Shown in pieces: positions 63,940 to 64,000 of a stretch of 64,000 nt of DNA. The notes beneath the pieces are model-generated. The model was not told the origin of the DNA. It searched no databases and saw only the letters and a list, made by a program, of their open reading frames with translations. The stretch spans positions 139,675,442 through 139,739,441 of the forward strand of contig OW804096.1 in assembly GCA_942159475.1 (NCBI GenBank), given 5' to 3'. Made by a program: the position numbers and the translations under genes. The stretch is from Sthenelais limicola. Its lineage: Eukaryota; Annelida; Polychaeta; Phyllodocida; Sigalionidae. Each line of letters opens with the position of its first letter. Within the stretch, counting starts at the first letter, position 1.

Positions 63940-64000
63940 ATATATATAATCCCTCGTTCAGACCACACGTCTACCTAACATTCGCACCTGTTGTGGCAAA

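Overview
This is non-coding-rich metazoan genomic DNA. It is AT-rich, has spliced genes with long introns, and is packed with transposable elements and minisatellites. The one clearly recognisable host gene is an opsin. Invertebrate-type opsin residues, a Ty3/gypsy-class retroelement and many short inverted-repeat elements suggest a marine invertebrate bilaterian, but the sequence does not identify the phylum.

Layout. 601-2729 is a non-autonomous DNA transposon with perfect 28-bp terminal inverted repeats. 3519-13532 (+) is a four-exon opsin gene of 419 residues; its introns hold four minisatellite arrays or flanking arrays and several short transposons. 13653-14803 is a pogo-like element directly downstream of it. 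16307-27655 is an apparently complete, young LTR retrotransposon with 569-bp LTRs, CATT target duplication, gag, a protease-region frame, pol with three C-terminal AT-hooks, and two extra ORFs (zinc-finger-like and coiled-coil) before the 3' LTR. 27.7-64 kb is mostly repeats: about 38 copies or pieces of family A (235 bp, ends GGGTCAG), about 17 of family B (about 410 bp, ends GTGATGTG), three of family C, several of family D, a 5'-truncated LINE at 43881-45357, a tRNA-like SINE head, palindromes, and long purine or pyrimidine tracts. Two exons of a minus-strand gene (39588-39783 and about 40359-40560) interrupt this region; they resemble raftlin only weakly.

How the parts relate. The opsin and the minus-strand gene are the host genes. 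The LTR element supplies its own replication proteins, apart from an unclear protease. Families A and B carry no coding capacity, share 4-bp target duplications and a common terminal core, and so probably depend on related transposases encoded elsewhere. Subfamily names A1-A4 and family letters A-I are labels used only in this annotation; for family A, the + orientation is that of the copy at 7225.
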